In this document: positions 17,671-26,277 of the stretch, one piece after another
Position numbering within the stretch: the stretch's first letter is position 1
Layout of the letters: every line of letters starts with the position of its first letter
Origin: JACKII01 sp965202745
Lineage (GTDB): Bacteria; Pseudomonadota; Alphaproteobacteria; Bin95
DNA: 64,000 bases
Assembly (NCBI GenBank): GCA_965202745.1
Contig: CBDBCB010000021.1
Location: 186,001 to 250,000, forward strand
Reading direction: 5' to 3'
The notes under the pieces: model-generated
Database searches by the model: none
Seen by the model: the letters and a program-made list of their open reading frames with translations, nothing else
Told to the model about the DNA's origin: nothing
Program-made: the position numbers and the translations under genes

Positions 17671-18633
17671 GCCACTTCGGCACGCCCGGTTCAGGCCGGA
17701 CGTCAATGCGGCTGCACGGTTTCGTCTGTGTGCTGTTGCTGGGGATGTTTGGCTTGATGCGCCCAGGCTGGCCGGCAACACCGTCTGCTCCGCCTCCTGC
17801 TGAACTGGTCATGGTCGCGGTTACAACGGATGTGAACAAGATCTACCAAATCGACGCGATTGCTGAATCCTACACCATCGATGCCTGCCTGCCTGACCTG
17901 GTCCTGGAACGATTCACGTCTTGCTGCGCTGGTGCCTGCCGGGATGGATGAGGCGAGGTACTTCAACGACCAGGCGGACGAGCTGCTGGCCAAGGAAATT
18001 TGGTGGCCCGTGCCGGAATTTACGAACCTGATTGGAAATCGGGAAATTGTGAACAACGAGGTCTATATTAAGCGGAATGGCGACGTGTCGGTGTACGAGC
18101 ATTTCGTTGGTACCTTCACCTCTGACATGGATTTCCGCAAATATCCTTTTGACACCCAGGAATTCAAAATCGTTATCGAGTCGTTCACCTATGACGAGAA
18201 CAAGCTTAAGTTCATGAGCAAGCTTGCTGCCTACCAACGGGAGCAGGTCGACAATCCGGAATGGACATTTGCTGATGCTAAAGGGGCGGTTGTCCCGCAC
18301 AAATATGAGGCGTGGCCGGAGACCTATTCGTCCTACATGTTCAGCATTGAGGCTGACCGCAAGCACGGCTACTTCATCTGGCAGTTTTTCTTTCCGCTGG
18401 CGATGATCGTTGTCGCGTTCAATTTTTATGCGTCGCCCCTGCTTCCGCGCCTTCCGTACAACACGTTCATTGAGACCATGATCATTTCAGGCTACGTCAC
18501 GATCTTCCTGACGGTGCTGATTATTGTGCTGCACCACCAACTGCTGCAGAGGGGGCGGGAGGCTACAGCCGCACGTGTGAACATGGCTAGCCGCCTGTTA
18601 TTTCCTGTAGGCAACATTTTCGCCGTTTACTGA
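17667..18633 (+). pseudogene. Pentameric ligand-gated ion channel (Cys-loop homologue), broken
   Basis: The first frame begins at an ATG overlapping the hyuB stop and has a signal peptide-like stretch (FVCVLLLGMFGLM), then AVTTDVNKIYQIDAIAESYT, the first strands of the extracellular domain of prokaryotic pLGICs. Three CCTG copies at 17884-17895 shift the frame; with two copies it reads IDACLTWSWNDSRL and continues through DMDFRKYPFDTQEFKIVIES and YFIWQFFFPLAMIVVAF. The M1 helix is followed at once by NFYASPLLPRLPYNTFIE and M3, so most of the M1-M2 loop and pore-lining M2 is missing. The M4 region is short. Relatives form cation or anion channels in the cytoplasmic membrane; this copy cannot form a normal pore. 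Confidence 0.8.
17884..17895. repeat. Three tandem CCTG units in ion-channel gene
   Basis: CCTG x3; two units restore the reading frame of the ligand-gated channel, three break it. A tetranucleotide tract like those in phase-variable genes, but short. Confidence 0.85.
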
Positions 18634-18663
18634 CTGAAATTGAGCTTCCTTGGGTAAGATGCC

Positions 18664-19584
18664 CTAAACCGTTTTCTTCGGCGCGGCGATGATGCCGTAG
18701 TGCTGCGGCTGGCGGTGCAGATCGAAGTCGAAGACATTCTTTTTGATCTCCGCACACTTGTCCAAATCCAGCTTTGCGACGATCAGCTCGTCTTCGATGC
18801 TATGCGCCTGGGCGATGATCTCCCCGGTCGGCGCGATGATGCAGGACTGGCCGAGCAGCATGCAGCCTTCCTCAATCCCAGCTTTAGCCGTGCCAATCAC
18901 ATAGGCGCCGTTTTGGTAAGCGCCCGCCTGCATCGACAGGTGGCTGTGACAGCTCTGCAGGTGGTCGTGTTCAGGCACTGGCGCATAGATGGTCGGCGTG
19001 TTGTAGCCCAATATGATGACCTCCGCCCCTTGCAGGCCCATGACGCGGTAAGTCTCCGGCCAGCGGCGGTCATTGCAGATCGCCATGCCCATCTTGCCGC
19101 CCATGGTCTCCCATACCGGAAATCCATAGTCACCCGGCTCGAAGTAGCGCTTCTCCAGATGCTGGAATGGCCGCCATGGTTCATGCTCCGAGTGGCCTGG
19201 CAGGTGGACCTTGCGATATTTACCGGCGATGTTGCCCTGCTTGTCCACCAGAATGGAGGTGTTGAAGCGGCGGCCTTCCGGCGTCAGTTCGGCATATCCC
19301 AGGTAGAAGCCGATACCGGCCGCCTTTGCCAGATCGAAGAGGGGCTGTACCGCCGCATTCGGCATTTCTTTTTCGTACCACTGGTCAAGTTCCGCTTCGT
19401 CCTCAAAGAACCAGCGCGGGAAAAAGGTGGTTAGTGTTAGTTCAGGGAACACGACCAGATCGACCTTGCGCGCCCGCGCCTCCTCCATCAGGGCGGTGAG
19501 GCGGGCGACCACTTGCTCGCGCGGCTCATCGCGGGCGATCGGCCCCATTTGCGCGGCGGCGGCGTACAGGACACGCTTGCTCAT
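18664..19584 (-). CDS. N-carbamoyl-D-amino-acid hydrolase-like nitrilase superfamily amidohydrolase
   Basis: A 306-residue carbon-nitrogen hydrolase with the full catalytic triad: Glu48 in VVFPELTLTTFF, Lys125 in YRKVHLPGHSE and Cys170 in MAICNDRRWPE. The combination of FFPRWF, HLPGHSE and CNDRRWPETYRVMGL is typical of D-carbamoylases, which hydrolyse N-carbamoyl-D-amino acids to D-amino acid, CO2 and ammonia, the step after hydantoin opening. It overlaps the upstream D-threonine-aldolase-like gene by 4 bp, so the two are translated as a unit. It is the intact counterpart of the broken gene at 24522-25506. Confidence 0.9.
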   Translation of the reverse strand: MSKRVLYAAAAQMGPIARDEPREQVVARLTALMEEARARKVDLVVFPELTLTTFFPRWFFEDEAELDQWYEKEMPNAAVQPLFDLAKAAGIGFYLGYAELTPEGRRFNTSILVDKQGNIAGKYRKVHLPGHSEHEPWRPFQHLEKRYFEPGDYGFPVWETMGGKMGMAICNDRRWPETYRVMGLQGAEVIILGYNTPTIYAPVPEHDHLQSCHSHLSMQAGAYQNGAYVIGTAKAGIEEGCMLLGQSCIIAPTGEIIAQAHSIEDELIVAKLDLDKCAEIKKNVFDFDLHRQPQHYGIIAAPKKTV

Positions 19585-20654
19585 TGCATTAACCCTCTTG
19601 CTTCGACGGTAAAGACTCGCTCAACTCGGTCGCCACGCAGGCCGTGGACCGTATTGAACAGATTAGAAACGACACAGGCGTGGTTCGGCACCACCCGCAC
19701 CCGCTCGCCAATGGCAGGTTTTGCGCCAGCGCAGGCCGATAGGTCCACTACCGCATGTTCCTCGCTCAGCATGTGAATTACTGCGTCCGGATACTCCCGG
19801 ATATAGCCGTGCCCGGTCAGCCCACCCAGGTCGCTGGAGAACGCTTTGGAGCCCGCATCCAGCACTGCCCGCGTCTCCGTCGGGCGGCTGATGACCGTGG
19901 TCAGCACGTCGAGCGCGCAGGTCTCCCAGGTGGCAGCCCCGGCAGCGACCATCATCCGGTCATTGTAGATATAGGTTCCGGCCCGGTGCTCGGTCGCGGT
20001 GGTGACCTCGTGTGCGCGCCAAATGTCTGGCGTGCCGCTGCTGGAAACTACCTCACAGGTCAGTCCTGCCCGCTGGAAGGCATGCATGGACTTTCCCAGC
20101 CAATCAGGCACGACTTCAATCCGGCCCTTGGGCGGGTAGGTCATCAAGCCGGCAAAGTGCAACCCGTCAGTGCGGTCAATATATTGGGCCAACGCCATTG
20201 CCTCGTCCGGGGACTGCACCCCGCAGCGCCCGCCGCCCGAATCGCATTCCACGAGCACCCGCAATGGCGGCCCACCGGCGAAAACTTCCGCCAGCCCCTT
20301 AGCCACCACCTGGTTGTCTGCAACGACGGTCAGCTTGCAGTGTTTCGCCAGTTCCTTCAGCCGAGCTAGCTTCGGCGCGCCCATAATGTTGAAGGTCAGC
20401 AGGATGTCCTCGATCCCGCTTGCGGCCATCACTTCTGCCTCGCCAATCTTTTGGCAGGTTATGCCGATGGCGCCCAGGTCCACCTGCCGGTGGGCGAAGT
20501 CCGGCAGCTTGTGCGTTTTGATATGCGGGCGGGCGTTCATGCAATTTGCAACGCAATATGCTTGGAACCGCTCCAAATTGGTATCGACCACGTCCAGATC
20601 CAGACAGACCGCGGGCGTGTCTATTGTGGAAAATGCTTTTTCTTCGAGAGCCAT
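19581..20654 (-). CDS. D-threonine aldolase-like PLP enzyme (alanine racemase N-terminal fold)
   Basis: A 357-residue protein with the fold-III PLP site RPHIKTHK (Lys46 is the likely Schiff-base lysine), the strand VLVECDSGGGRCGV, and the C-terminal D-serine dehydratase-like domain ending near VRVVPNHACVVSNL, where the family binds a divalent metal. Members cleave D-threonine or other 3-hydroxy-D-amino acids to glycine and an aldehyde, or dehydrate D-serine; the exact substrate is undetermined. GGAG precedes the ATG. It overlaps the carbamoylase, which would supply D-amino acids: a coherent two-gene D-amino-acid unit. Confidence 0.88.
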   Translation of the reverse strand: MALEEKAFSTIDTPAVCLDLDVVDTNLERFQAYCVANCMNARPHIKTHKLPDFAHRQVDLGAIGITCQKIGEAEVMAASGIEDILLTFNIMGAPKLARLKELAKHCKLTVVADNQVVAKGLAEVFAGGPPLRVLVECDSGGGRCGVQSPDEAMALAQYIDRTDGLHFAGLMTYPPKGRIEVVPDWLGKSMHAFQRAGLTCEVVSSSGTPDIWRAHEVTTATEHRAGTYIYNDRMMVAAGAATWETCALDVLTTVISRPTETRAVLDAGSKAFSSDLGGLTGHGYIREYPDAVIHMLSEEHAVVDLSACAGAKPAIGERVRVVPNHACVVSNLFNTVHGLRGDRVERVFTVEARGLMQ

Positions 20655-20915
20655 TCAATTTTCTCCAGGCTAGTCGGATGTTTGAGATCGGCTAGCCACC
20701 GATATGCCGAAAGCGCGCAGATTTACTGAAGTTTTTCCATTTGTCTCAAAAGCTTATCACTTCGTAAAATCAATCTCCATGGACATGGTGACCGGGCCGA
20801 AAACAAGGAAATGCCGCTTGGATTGGCACGCCAGCCCTCCTGTTGGCACGCAGGGTGCTCTTAGAGGGCAAGACCAGCCGGAAACGGCCGAATGATCAAC
20901 ACAAGGACTGCTACC

Positions 20916-21686
20916 ATGGCCAACATTCTTCTCCGCACCGCCGCCGCTCTTGCCACCGCCGCTTTCGTCAGCGCCGCCGCTGCGCCGGCCAACGCCTATC
21001 AGGTGTTCTTCGGTGAGGACTTGAACAGCAGCCGTTCGACGCCTCTCGGCACTTTCAACAATGCAAAAGCGGCAGAGACGGAATTCCTGGCCAACCTCAC
21101 CGGTGTCGGCACGGAGACGTTCGAGAGCTTCGCCGACAACACTAATGGCCCGCTCGCGCTGAATTTCCCTGGTGCCGGCACCGCGACGCTCTCTGGCGGC
21201 AATGGTGCCACCAATCACGTCTCCCAAGGCTCGACCAATGGTTTCGGCCGCTATGGAACCTCAGGCACCAAGTATTGGGAAGTGACGGCTGGCGGCTCCG
21301 GTAACTTCACGGTTGGCCTCAGCGGCCCGGTTGCGGCATTCAGCTTCTTTGGCATCGATATCGGTGATTTCGGCGGCCAGCTTGTTCTGCAACTGAACGA
21401 TGTCGCGAACACCCGGTTGACCGTTGACAATGCGATCGGCTCCTACGGCAGCACCGATGGCAGCGTGCTGTTCTTCGGCTTGGTTGCCGAAGACGCGTCC
21501 GAGCAGTTCACCCAGGTGATATTTGAAACCAGCACTGGTCAGGGCGATGTCTTCGCGTTTGACGACATGACTGTTGGAGCGCTGGAGCAGGTTACACCGA
21601 ACGTGATCCCTGAGCCGTCCACCATCGCACTGCTTGATGTAGGCGCTATCGGCAGTCTGGCAGCCATCCGCCGCCGCAAGGCCTAA
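20916..21686 (+). CDS. PEP-CTERM sorting domain protein
   Basis: The ATG at 20916 has AAGGA upstream and gives MANILLRTAAALATAAFVSA, a typical Sec signal peptide ending at ANA. The mature protein is Gly/Thr/Asn-rich and beta-type (FESFADNT, FFGIDIGDFGGQLVLQLND). The C-terminus has the tripartite anchor IPEPSTIALL, hydrophobic helix, then RRRKA, recognised by the exosortase/PEP-CTERM system of exopolysaccharide producers. The helix contains an unusual Asp (LLDVGAIGS). No exosortase gene is in the window. The preceding 260 bp (20655-20915) hold no gene I can support. Confidence 0.88.
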   Translation: MANILLRTAAALATAAFVSAAAAPANAYQVFFGEDLNSSRSTPLGTFNNAKAAETEFLANLTGVGTETFESFADNTNGPLALNFPGAGTATLSGGNGATNHVSQGSTNGFGRYGTSGTKYWEVTAGGSGNFTVGLSGPVAAFSFFGIDIGDFGGQLVLQLNDVANTRLTVDNAIGSYGSTDGSVLFFGLVAEDASEQFTQVIFETSTGQGDVFAFDDMTVGALEQVTPNVIPEPSTIALLDVGAIGSLAAIRRRKA

Positions 21687-21846
21687 GCCGCTTCGAAACT
21701 GGAGTAGATAGGGCCGGTGCTTCCGATGGGAGCGCCGACCGCGTGCTTTTTAGGGGTTAGTCCTCACCATTTTTAGCGGATAACTCTTGTCCAGCGGCAC
21801 GCATGTTGGTCTATTCAGGCTAGCATTTCTGGAAGGAACTTTCCGA

Positions 21847-22527
21847 GTGATCGATAAACGCGTTTCCACCATCGAGCAGGCCCTGGCGGGCATCGGCGAT
21901 GGCATGACTATTATGTTCGGCGGCTTCGGCGGCGCGGGCGTGGCCGTCAACCTCATACGGGCCTTGGGCGATTGCACTGCCAAAGACCTGACCATTGTCT
22001 CCAACAGCGTCCGCTTTCTGGAAGACTATGCCCCCGCCCTGTTCGAGCGGAAGCAGATCAAGCATGCTGTGGCGTCTGCTGCCCGCAGCCGGGGCTCAGC
22101 GTCCGGCATTTCAGAGCTTCAACTGGAAGACGGCACGATGACCCTGGATATATCTCCCCAGGGCTCCTTCGCTGAGCGTATACGCGCGGGCGGCGCTGGC
22201 ATCCCGGCTTTCTACACCCCCGCCGGCGTCGAAACGCCCGTGGTTGAGGGCAAGGAGCACCGCGAGTTTGATGGTGTCATGTGCGTACTGGAGTTTGCCC
22301 TCAAGTCCGACTTCACAGTGATGCGCGCGGCCAAGGCCGACCGTTACGGCAACCTCCATTTCCGCGGCACTCAGGGCAATTTTGGCCGCGACATGGCTGC
22401 TGCATCAGCGTGTACGGTTGTTGAAGTGCGGGAAATTGTCGACGGCTTGCTGCCCCAGACCGAAATTCATGTGCCCGGCATCTTCGTGAAACGCATCATC
22501 CAGCTGCCTGATGGCCGCGACTCTTAA
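21847..22527 (+). CDS. 3-oxoacid CoA-transferase family, subunit A
   Basis: The GTG at 21847 follows GGAAGGAACT and starts VIDKRVSTIEQALAGIGDGM; an upstream extension to 21787 is not family-like. The glycine-rich motif GGFGGAGVAVNLIRAL binds CoA, and GGAGIPAFYTPAGVETPVVEG is characteristic of subunit A of type-I CoA transferases (succinyl-CoA:3-ketoacid, glutaconate and related types). It is followed after 15 bp by subunit B. The enzyme would move CoA between an acyl-CoA and a carboxylate; substrate pair unknown. Confidence 0.9.
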   Translation: MIDKRVSTIEQALAGIGDGMTIMFGGFGGAGVAVNLIRALGDCTAKDLTIVSNSVRFLEDYAPALFERKQIKHAVASAARSRGSASGISELQLEDGTMTLDISPQGSFAERIRAGGAGIPAFYTPAGVETPVVEGKEHREFDGVMCVLEFALKSDFTVMRAAKADRYGNLHFRGTQGNFGRDMAAASACTVVEVREIVDGLLPQTEIHVPGIFVKRIIQLPDGRDS

Positions 22528-22542
22528 GAGAGAGCAGACGAT

Positions 22543-23223
22543 ATGAGCTACAAACCGCTTTCCCGTAAACAGATCGCCTGGCGCGCTGCCCAGGATCTGG
22601 AAGATGGCATGGTCGTCAATCTGGGCCTCGGCATGCCGGTGCTTTGCGCGAATTACAGCCCCGAAGGACGCGAAATATTGCTGCAAAGTGAGAACGGCGT
22701 TCTCGGCGTTGGTCCTGTGGCCGAAGGTGACGAGGAGGATCGCGATCAAACCGATGCCGGAAGCCAGTTGATCACGCTGATACCCGGTGCCTCTATCTTT
22801 TCGTCAGCCGACAGCTTCGCCATGATCCGTGGCGGCCATATCGATGTGACGCTGCTGGGTGGGTTCGAGGTTGCCGCTAACGGTGATCTGGCCAATTGGG
22901 ATGCTGAGATGAAGGGCAAGGGGCCATTGATCGGCGGTGCCATGGACTTGGCCGTCGGTGCCAAAGAAGTGCGCATCATGATGCAGCACACCACACGCGA
23001 CGGCTCACCCCGCCTGCTGGAAAAGTGCCGCTACAAACTGACTGCACCCAATTGCGTGAAGCGCGTCTACACCGATTTGGCGGTGGTGGACATAACGGAC
23101 AGTAGTGGCTTTGTCGTGCGTGAAATTCTTGACGGCGTCAGCCGTGAAGAGCTTCAGGCCAAAAGCGGTGCTAAACTGGCATTCGCCAGCGATTGCGGTT
23201 CATTGACCACACCCGACGTTTAG
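22543..23223 (+). CDS. 3-oxoacid CoA-transferase family, subunit B
   Basis: A 226-residue subunit B with the catalytic glutamate in SENGVLGVGP, preceded by VVNLGLGMPVL. The block NWDAEMKGKGPLIGGAMDLA is conserved in OXCT-type subunit B. It forms a two-gene operon with subunit A (15-bp gap, RBS GAGAG) and ends at a strong hairpin shared with the convergent MFS gene. Confidence 0.92.
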   Translation: MSYKPLSRKQIAWRAAQDLEDGMVVNLGLGMPVLCANYSPEGREILLQSENGVLGVGPVAEGDEEDRDQTDAGSQLITLIPGASIFSSADSFAMIRGGHIDVTLLGGFEVAANGDLANWDAEMKGKGPLIGGAMDLAVGAKEVRIMMQHTTRDGSPRLLEKCRYKLTAPNCVKRVYTDLAVVDITDSSGFVVREILDGVSREELQAKSGAKLAFASDCGSLTTPDV

Positions 23224-23231
23224 AGCCCGGT

Positions 23232-23267
23232 GCTCCCCGGAAGCGCATCTGCGTTGTCCGGGGAAGC
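23232..23267. terminator. Bidirectional hairpin terminator
   Basis: CCCCGGA pairs with TCCGGGG, with an inner AGCGCA/TGCGTT stem, between the convergent CoA-transferase and MFS genes. Confidence 0.65.
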
Positions 23268-23271
23268 TGGC

Positions 23272-24525
23272 TTACTTTTGCGGGCGTTTTACAAAATACC
23301 ATCCAAAGCTGACCACTAGCGCCGCCAGAGCGATGCCGAGCGCGGTGTGATAGGCCTCTGGCGGATGGCCGCCTGTCTCTGATACGGGCCAAAAGTCGAG
23401 CACTCTTCCGATCCCGTATTGGATGCCGAACGCTCCGCCGAAGACCAGCAGATTAATGGCCGTTCCTGCGCGCCCGGCCAAGTGGGCGCCGAAATACTCG
23501 GACAGGTAGGGATAGCCCAGCACACCCAACTGCCCCATAGCGGCAAACACGATCCATAGCGGCAGCATCCAGGCTACGGGCGCAAAAATTAATCCGGCAA
23601 CACTGATGATGAACAGGCCGCTGGCTATCATCATGATGAACAGTGGGCCATGGTCGAATTTGCGAACCCAATCGGCCATCGCGCCGCCGCCGAGAATGCC
23701 AACCGTAAAAGACAACGCCATCCCGGTGAGGACAAGGGCTACCGTATCCCGCTCCAGCCCACCGACATCAGCCAACCAGGGGCCTGCCCAAAGCGTTTGA
23801 ACCGCGATGTGAGTTGCGCATGTCATCGTGATAATGGGGGCTACGCGCCAAAATTCGCGGGAAGTATAAATCGTGCCCAGCGCCTTGAGTTGTTGGCTCA
23901 GCGGCTCGCCGGCGCTTTGCCTCTCCTCACCGCGGCGCGGAACGATAGTCCAAATGGCAACTGCCACCAGCGCTGTTATCAACGCGAGTGCAATGAACAC
24001 AGCCCGCCAACCAAATTCCTGCACGGCAAGGTCAGCAGGCGTGCTCGCTGCGATTACGCCGATGCCGCCAAAGGCCATCACCCACGAATTCAGCAACGGC
24101 ATCCGCCCCGGCGGCGCCCAGAGCGCAACCGCCTTGAAGCTCGCCATCAATCCACCGGCAAAGCCGAGGCCGATCATGGCGCGGGCAGCGATCAGCAGAC
24201 CCTCGCTTTCGGCGAATCCGAACAACAGCGCCCCGCATCCTGCCGTCAGCAGCAGGAACGTCTGCACCCGGCGCGGCCCGTAGCGGTCCAGCAGAATGCC
24301 AAGCGGCAGTTGAAACGCGGCAAAGGCAAACAGGTAAGCGGCCGTCAACAGCCCGAGCCCGCTCGCCGACAGGCCGATATCCGCCACCAGGTCCGGTGCA
24401 ACGACCGCGTTTACGGCCCGGAAAAGATAACTCAGAAAATAACCGCTGCCGAATGGCACGAGCACCAGCAGCATGATTTTGCCCAGGCTTGGAGTGGCCT
24501 GGGCATCGGTGGCGTTGGGCATCAA
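23272..24525 (-). CDS. MFS transporter
   Basis: A 417-residue protein with about twelve hydrophobic helices. The MFS loop 2-3 motif appears as GILLDRYGPRRVQ after the second helix, and an RAVNAVVAPDL motif is in helix 1. The sequence resembles nitrate/organic-anion-type major facilitators, but the substrate cannot be assigned. The start codon overlaps the end of the broken upstream carbamoylase gene by 4 bp, so it was probably the transporter of that catabolic operon. Confidence 0.88.
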   Translation of the reverse strand: MMPNATDAQATPSLGKIMLLVLVPFGSGYFLSYLFRAVNAVVAPDLVADIGLSASGLGLLTAAYLFAFAAFQLPLGILLDRYGPRRVQTFLLLTAGCGALLFGFAESEGLLIAARAMIGLGFAGGLMASFKAVALWAPPGRMPLLNSWVMAFGGIGVIAASTPADLAVQEFGWRAVFIALALITALVAVAIWTIVPRRGEERQSAGEPLSQQLKALGTIYTSREFWRVAPIITMTCATHIAVQTLWAGPWLADVGGLERDTVALVLTGMALSFTVGILGGGAMADWVRKFDHGPLFIMMIASGLFIISVAGLIFAPVAWMLPLWIVFAAMGQLGVLGYPYLSEYFGAHLAGRAGTAINLLVFGGAFGIQYGIGRVLDFWPVSETGGHPPEAYHTALGIALAALVVSFGWYFVKRPQK

Positions 24526-25506
24526 TCCTCCGATGGCGTCGTCGCCCCTGCCTGAGCCGTGATGATGCCATACGCCTCTGGCCCACGGTGCGCCGCGAAA
24601 TTGAATATTGTTGTTTTGTTGAACGTACAGTCGTCCAAATCCGCATCCGCCACAATCAATTCATCGCCGACAGTCCGCGCCATTGCCACAATTTCGCCGG
24701 ATGGCGCGCAAATCACGCTGCCGCCCATCATGTCGAAGCCGTCCTCCGCCCCGGCCTTGGCCACACCTACGACCCACGCACCGTTCTGGTAGGCCCCATC
24801 TGCATACTCATCTGGTTATGCATCATGCGCAGGTGTAGTGGTTCGATCGTGTTGCTTTCGCGGTTAGCCGTCGGTGTGTTGTAGCCCAGCATGATGACCT
24901 CCGCACCCTTCAGCCCCATCACGCGGTATGTCTCCGGCCAGCGGCGGTCGTTGCAGATGCACATTCCCATGACGCCACCCATGGTCCGCCAGACAGGGAA
25001 GCCCAGATTGCCGACCTCGAAATAGCGCTTTTCCAGGTGCTGCCAGGGATAGGTGGGCACGAACTCGCTATGGCCGGGCAGGTGAACCTTGCGGTACTTG
25101 CCGACAATCTTGCCGTCCTGATCCACCAGGATGGCGGTGTTGTAGCGGTGGGTCTCGCCATCCTCCACGCACTTCTCCGCATAGCCCAGGTAGAAGCCGA
25201 TCTTCAGGCTTGCCGCCAGGTCGAACAGCGGCCTGGTCGCGGCGTTCGGCATTTCGGTCTCGAACCAGGTGTCGACCTCCTGCTGCCCTTCCATGTACCA
25301 GCGCGGGAAAAAGGTACCAGCGCGGGAAAAAGGTACCAGCGCGGGAAAAAGGTGGTCAGCGCCAGTTCCGGGAACACGATCAGATTTGCGCCCTTGCTAT
25401 GCGCCCGGCGCATCAGGTAGCAGAGCCGCTTGACGACGCTTTCCCGGCTGTCGGCTTTGTGGATCGGGCCAAGCTGTGCGTCGGCGAGGGTGATGGGACG
25501 GAGCAT
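24522..25506 (-). pseudogene. Second N-carbamoyl-D-amino-acid hydrolase, broken
   Basis: From ATG at 25506 the frame reads MLRPITLADAQLGPIHKADS and the catalytic Glu segment LIVFPELALTTFFPRWY. There a 19-bp unit occurs three times (25296-25352) and the two extra copies (38 bp) shift the frame; the next frame gives MEGQQEVDTWFETEMPNAA through YRKVHLPGHSE and CICNDRRWPETYRVMGLKGA, so Lys and Cys of the triad are present. A one-base loss near 24791-24799 shifts it again, and the third frame reads AKAGAEDGFDMMGGSVICAP to 24522. The intact relative is at 18664-19584. Confidence 0.9.
25296..25352. repeat. Triplicated 19-bp tandem repeat in carbamoylase
   Basis: TACCAGCGCGGGAAAAAGG is present three times without gaps or mismatches. 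One copy fits the reading frame and the intact paralogue. Confidence 0.95.
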
Positions 25507-25588
25507 GGGTTGGCTACTCCCAGATTGAGTTATAGACGATAGGCTCTGATACTATCGTTAACCGTACCCTTCTGGGAGCTTTCCCGCC

Positions 25589-26265
25589 ATGCAAGACCCG
25601 TGTTCCCAGAGCGCCCGCGCGCTCGCCGCCGCTATCGAGGCTGGCGATTTGACCGCTGAGGCTGTTACTGCGGCCCACCTGGAGAGCATCGAAGCCCGTG
25701 AACCGGCAGTCCAGGCCTGGGCGCATCTCGTGCCAGAGCAGGCACTGGCAGAAGCTCGCGCGCGCGATAAGGGCCCCAGGCAAGGCCCGCTGCACGGCGT
25801 GCCCTCCGGCGTGAAGGACATTATCGACAGCCACGACCTGCCGTCCGCGCGATTGCTGGTTACGAGTTCGCCGGCACCATGGCATGGGAGCGTCTGAACC
25901 ACCGTGATCAGCTCTCGGATGCCCTGTTGAATGGCCGTGTGAACGAAAGCCTGTCGATGACCTTACAATAATACCGTATGAACATGGCGGGCCTCGGTGT
26001 CTATCGTGCACACGTTGGCTTGGCGATGCGGGAGTTCGATGTGCTGCTCTGCCCCAGCGCGCCGGGCGAAGCGCCGGAAGGCTTGGCCGCAACCGGCTCC
26101 GCGATCTTCAACGGCCTGTGGACCTCGCTCTACCTGCCCTGCATCACACTGCCCTTGTTCCGGGGCGCAAAAGGTCTGCCCATTGGCCTGCAACTTGTCG
26201 GGCACTATGGCCAGGACCCGCGAATGATCGCAGCCGCTCAAACAATTGAAAACGCTCTGAAGTAA
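25589..26265 (+). pseudogene. Amidase (amidase-signature family), internally deleted
   Basis: The 5' part starts MQDPCSQSARALAAAIEAGD and includes GVPSGVKDIIDSHDLP with the catalytic Lys. Immediately after (about 25845) the sequence jumps to a C-terminal region in another frame, beginning IAGYEFAGTMAWERLNHRDQ, interrupted by a TAA at 25971-25973, then NMAGLGVYRAHVGLAMREFD and GLPIGLQLVGHYGQDPRMIA. The glycine/serine-rich core carrying the two catalytic serines, roughly 200 residues, is missing. It is a clear remnant; it abuts a broken deacetylase gene 12 bp downstream. Confidence 0.85.
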
Positions 26266-26277
26266 TAGGAAACGCCA

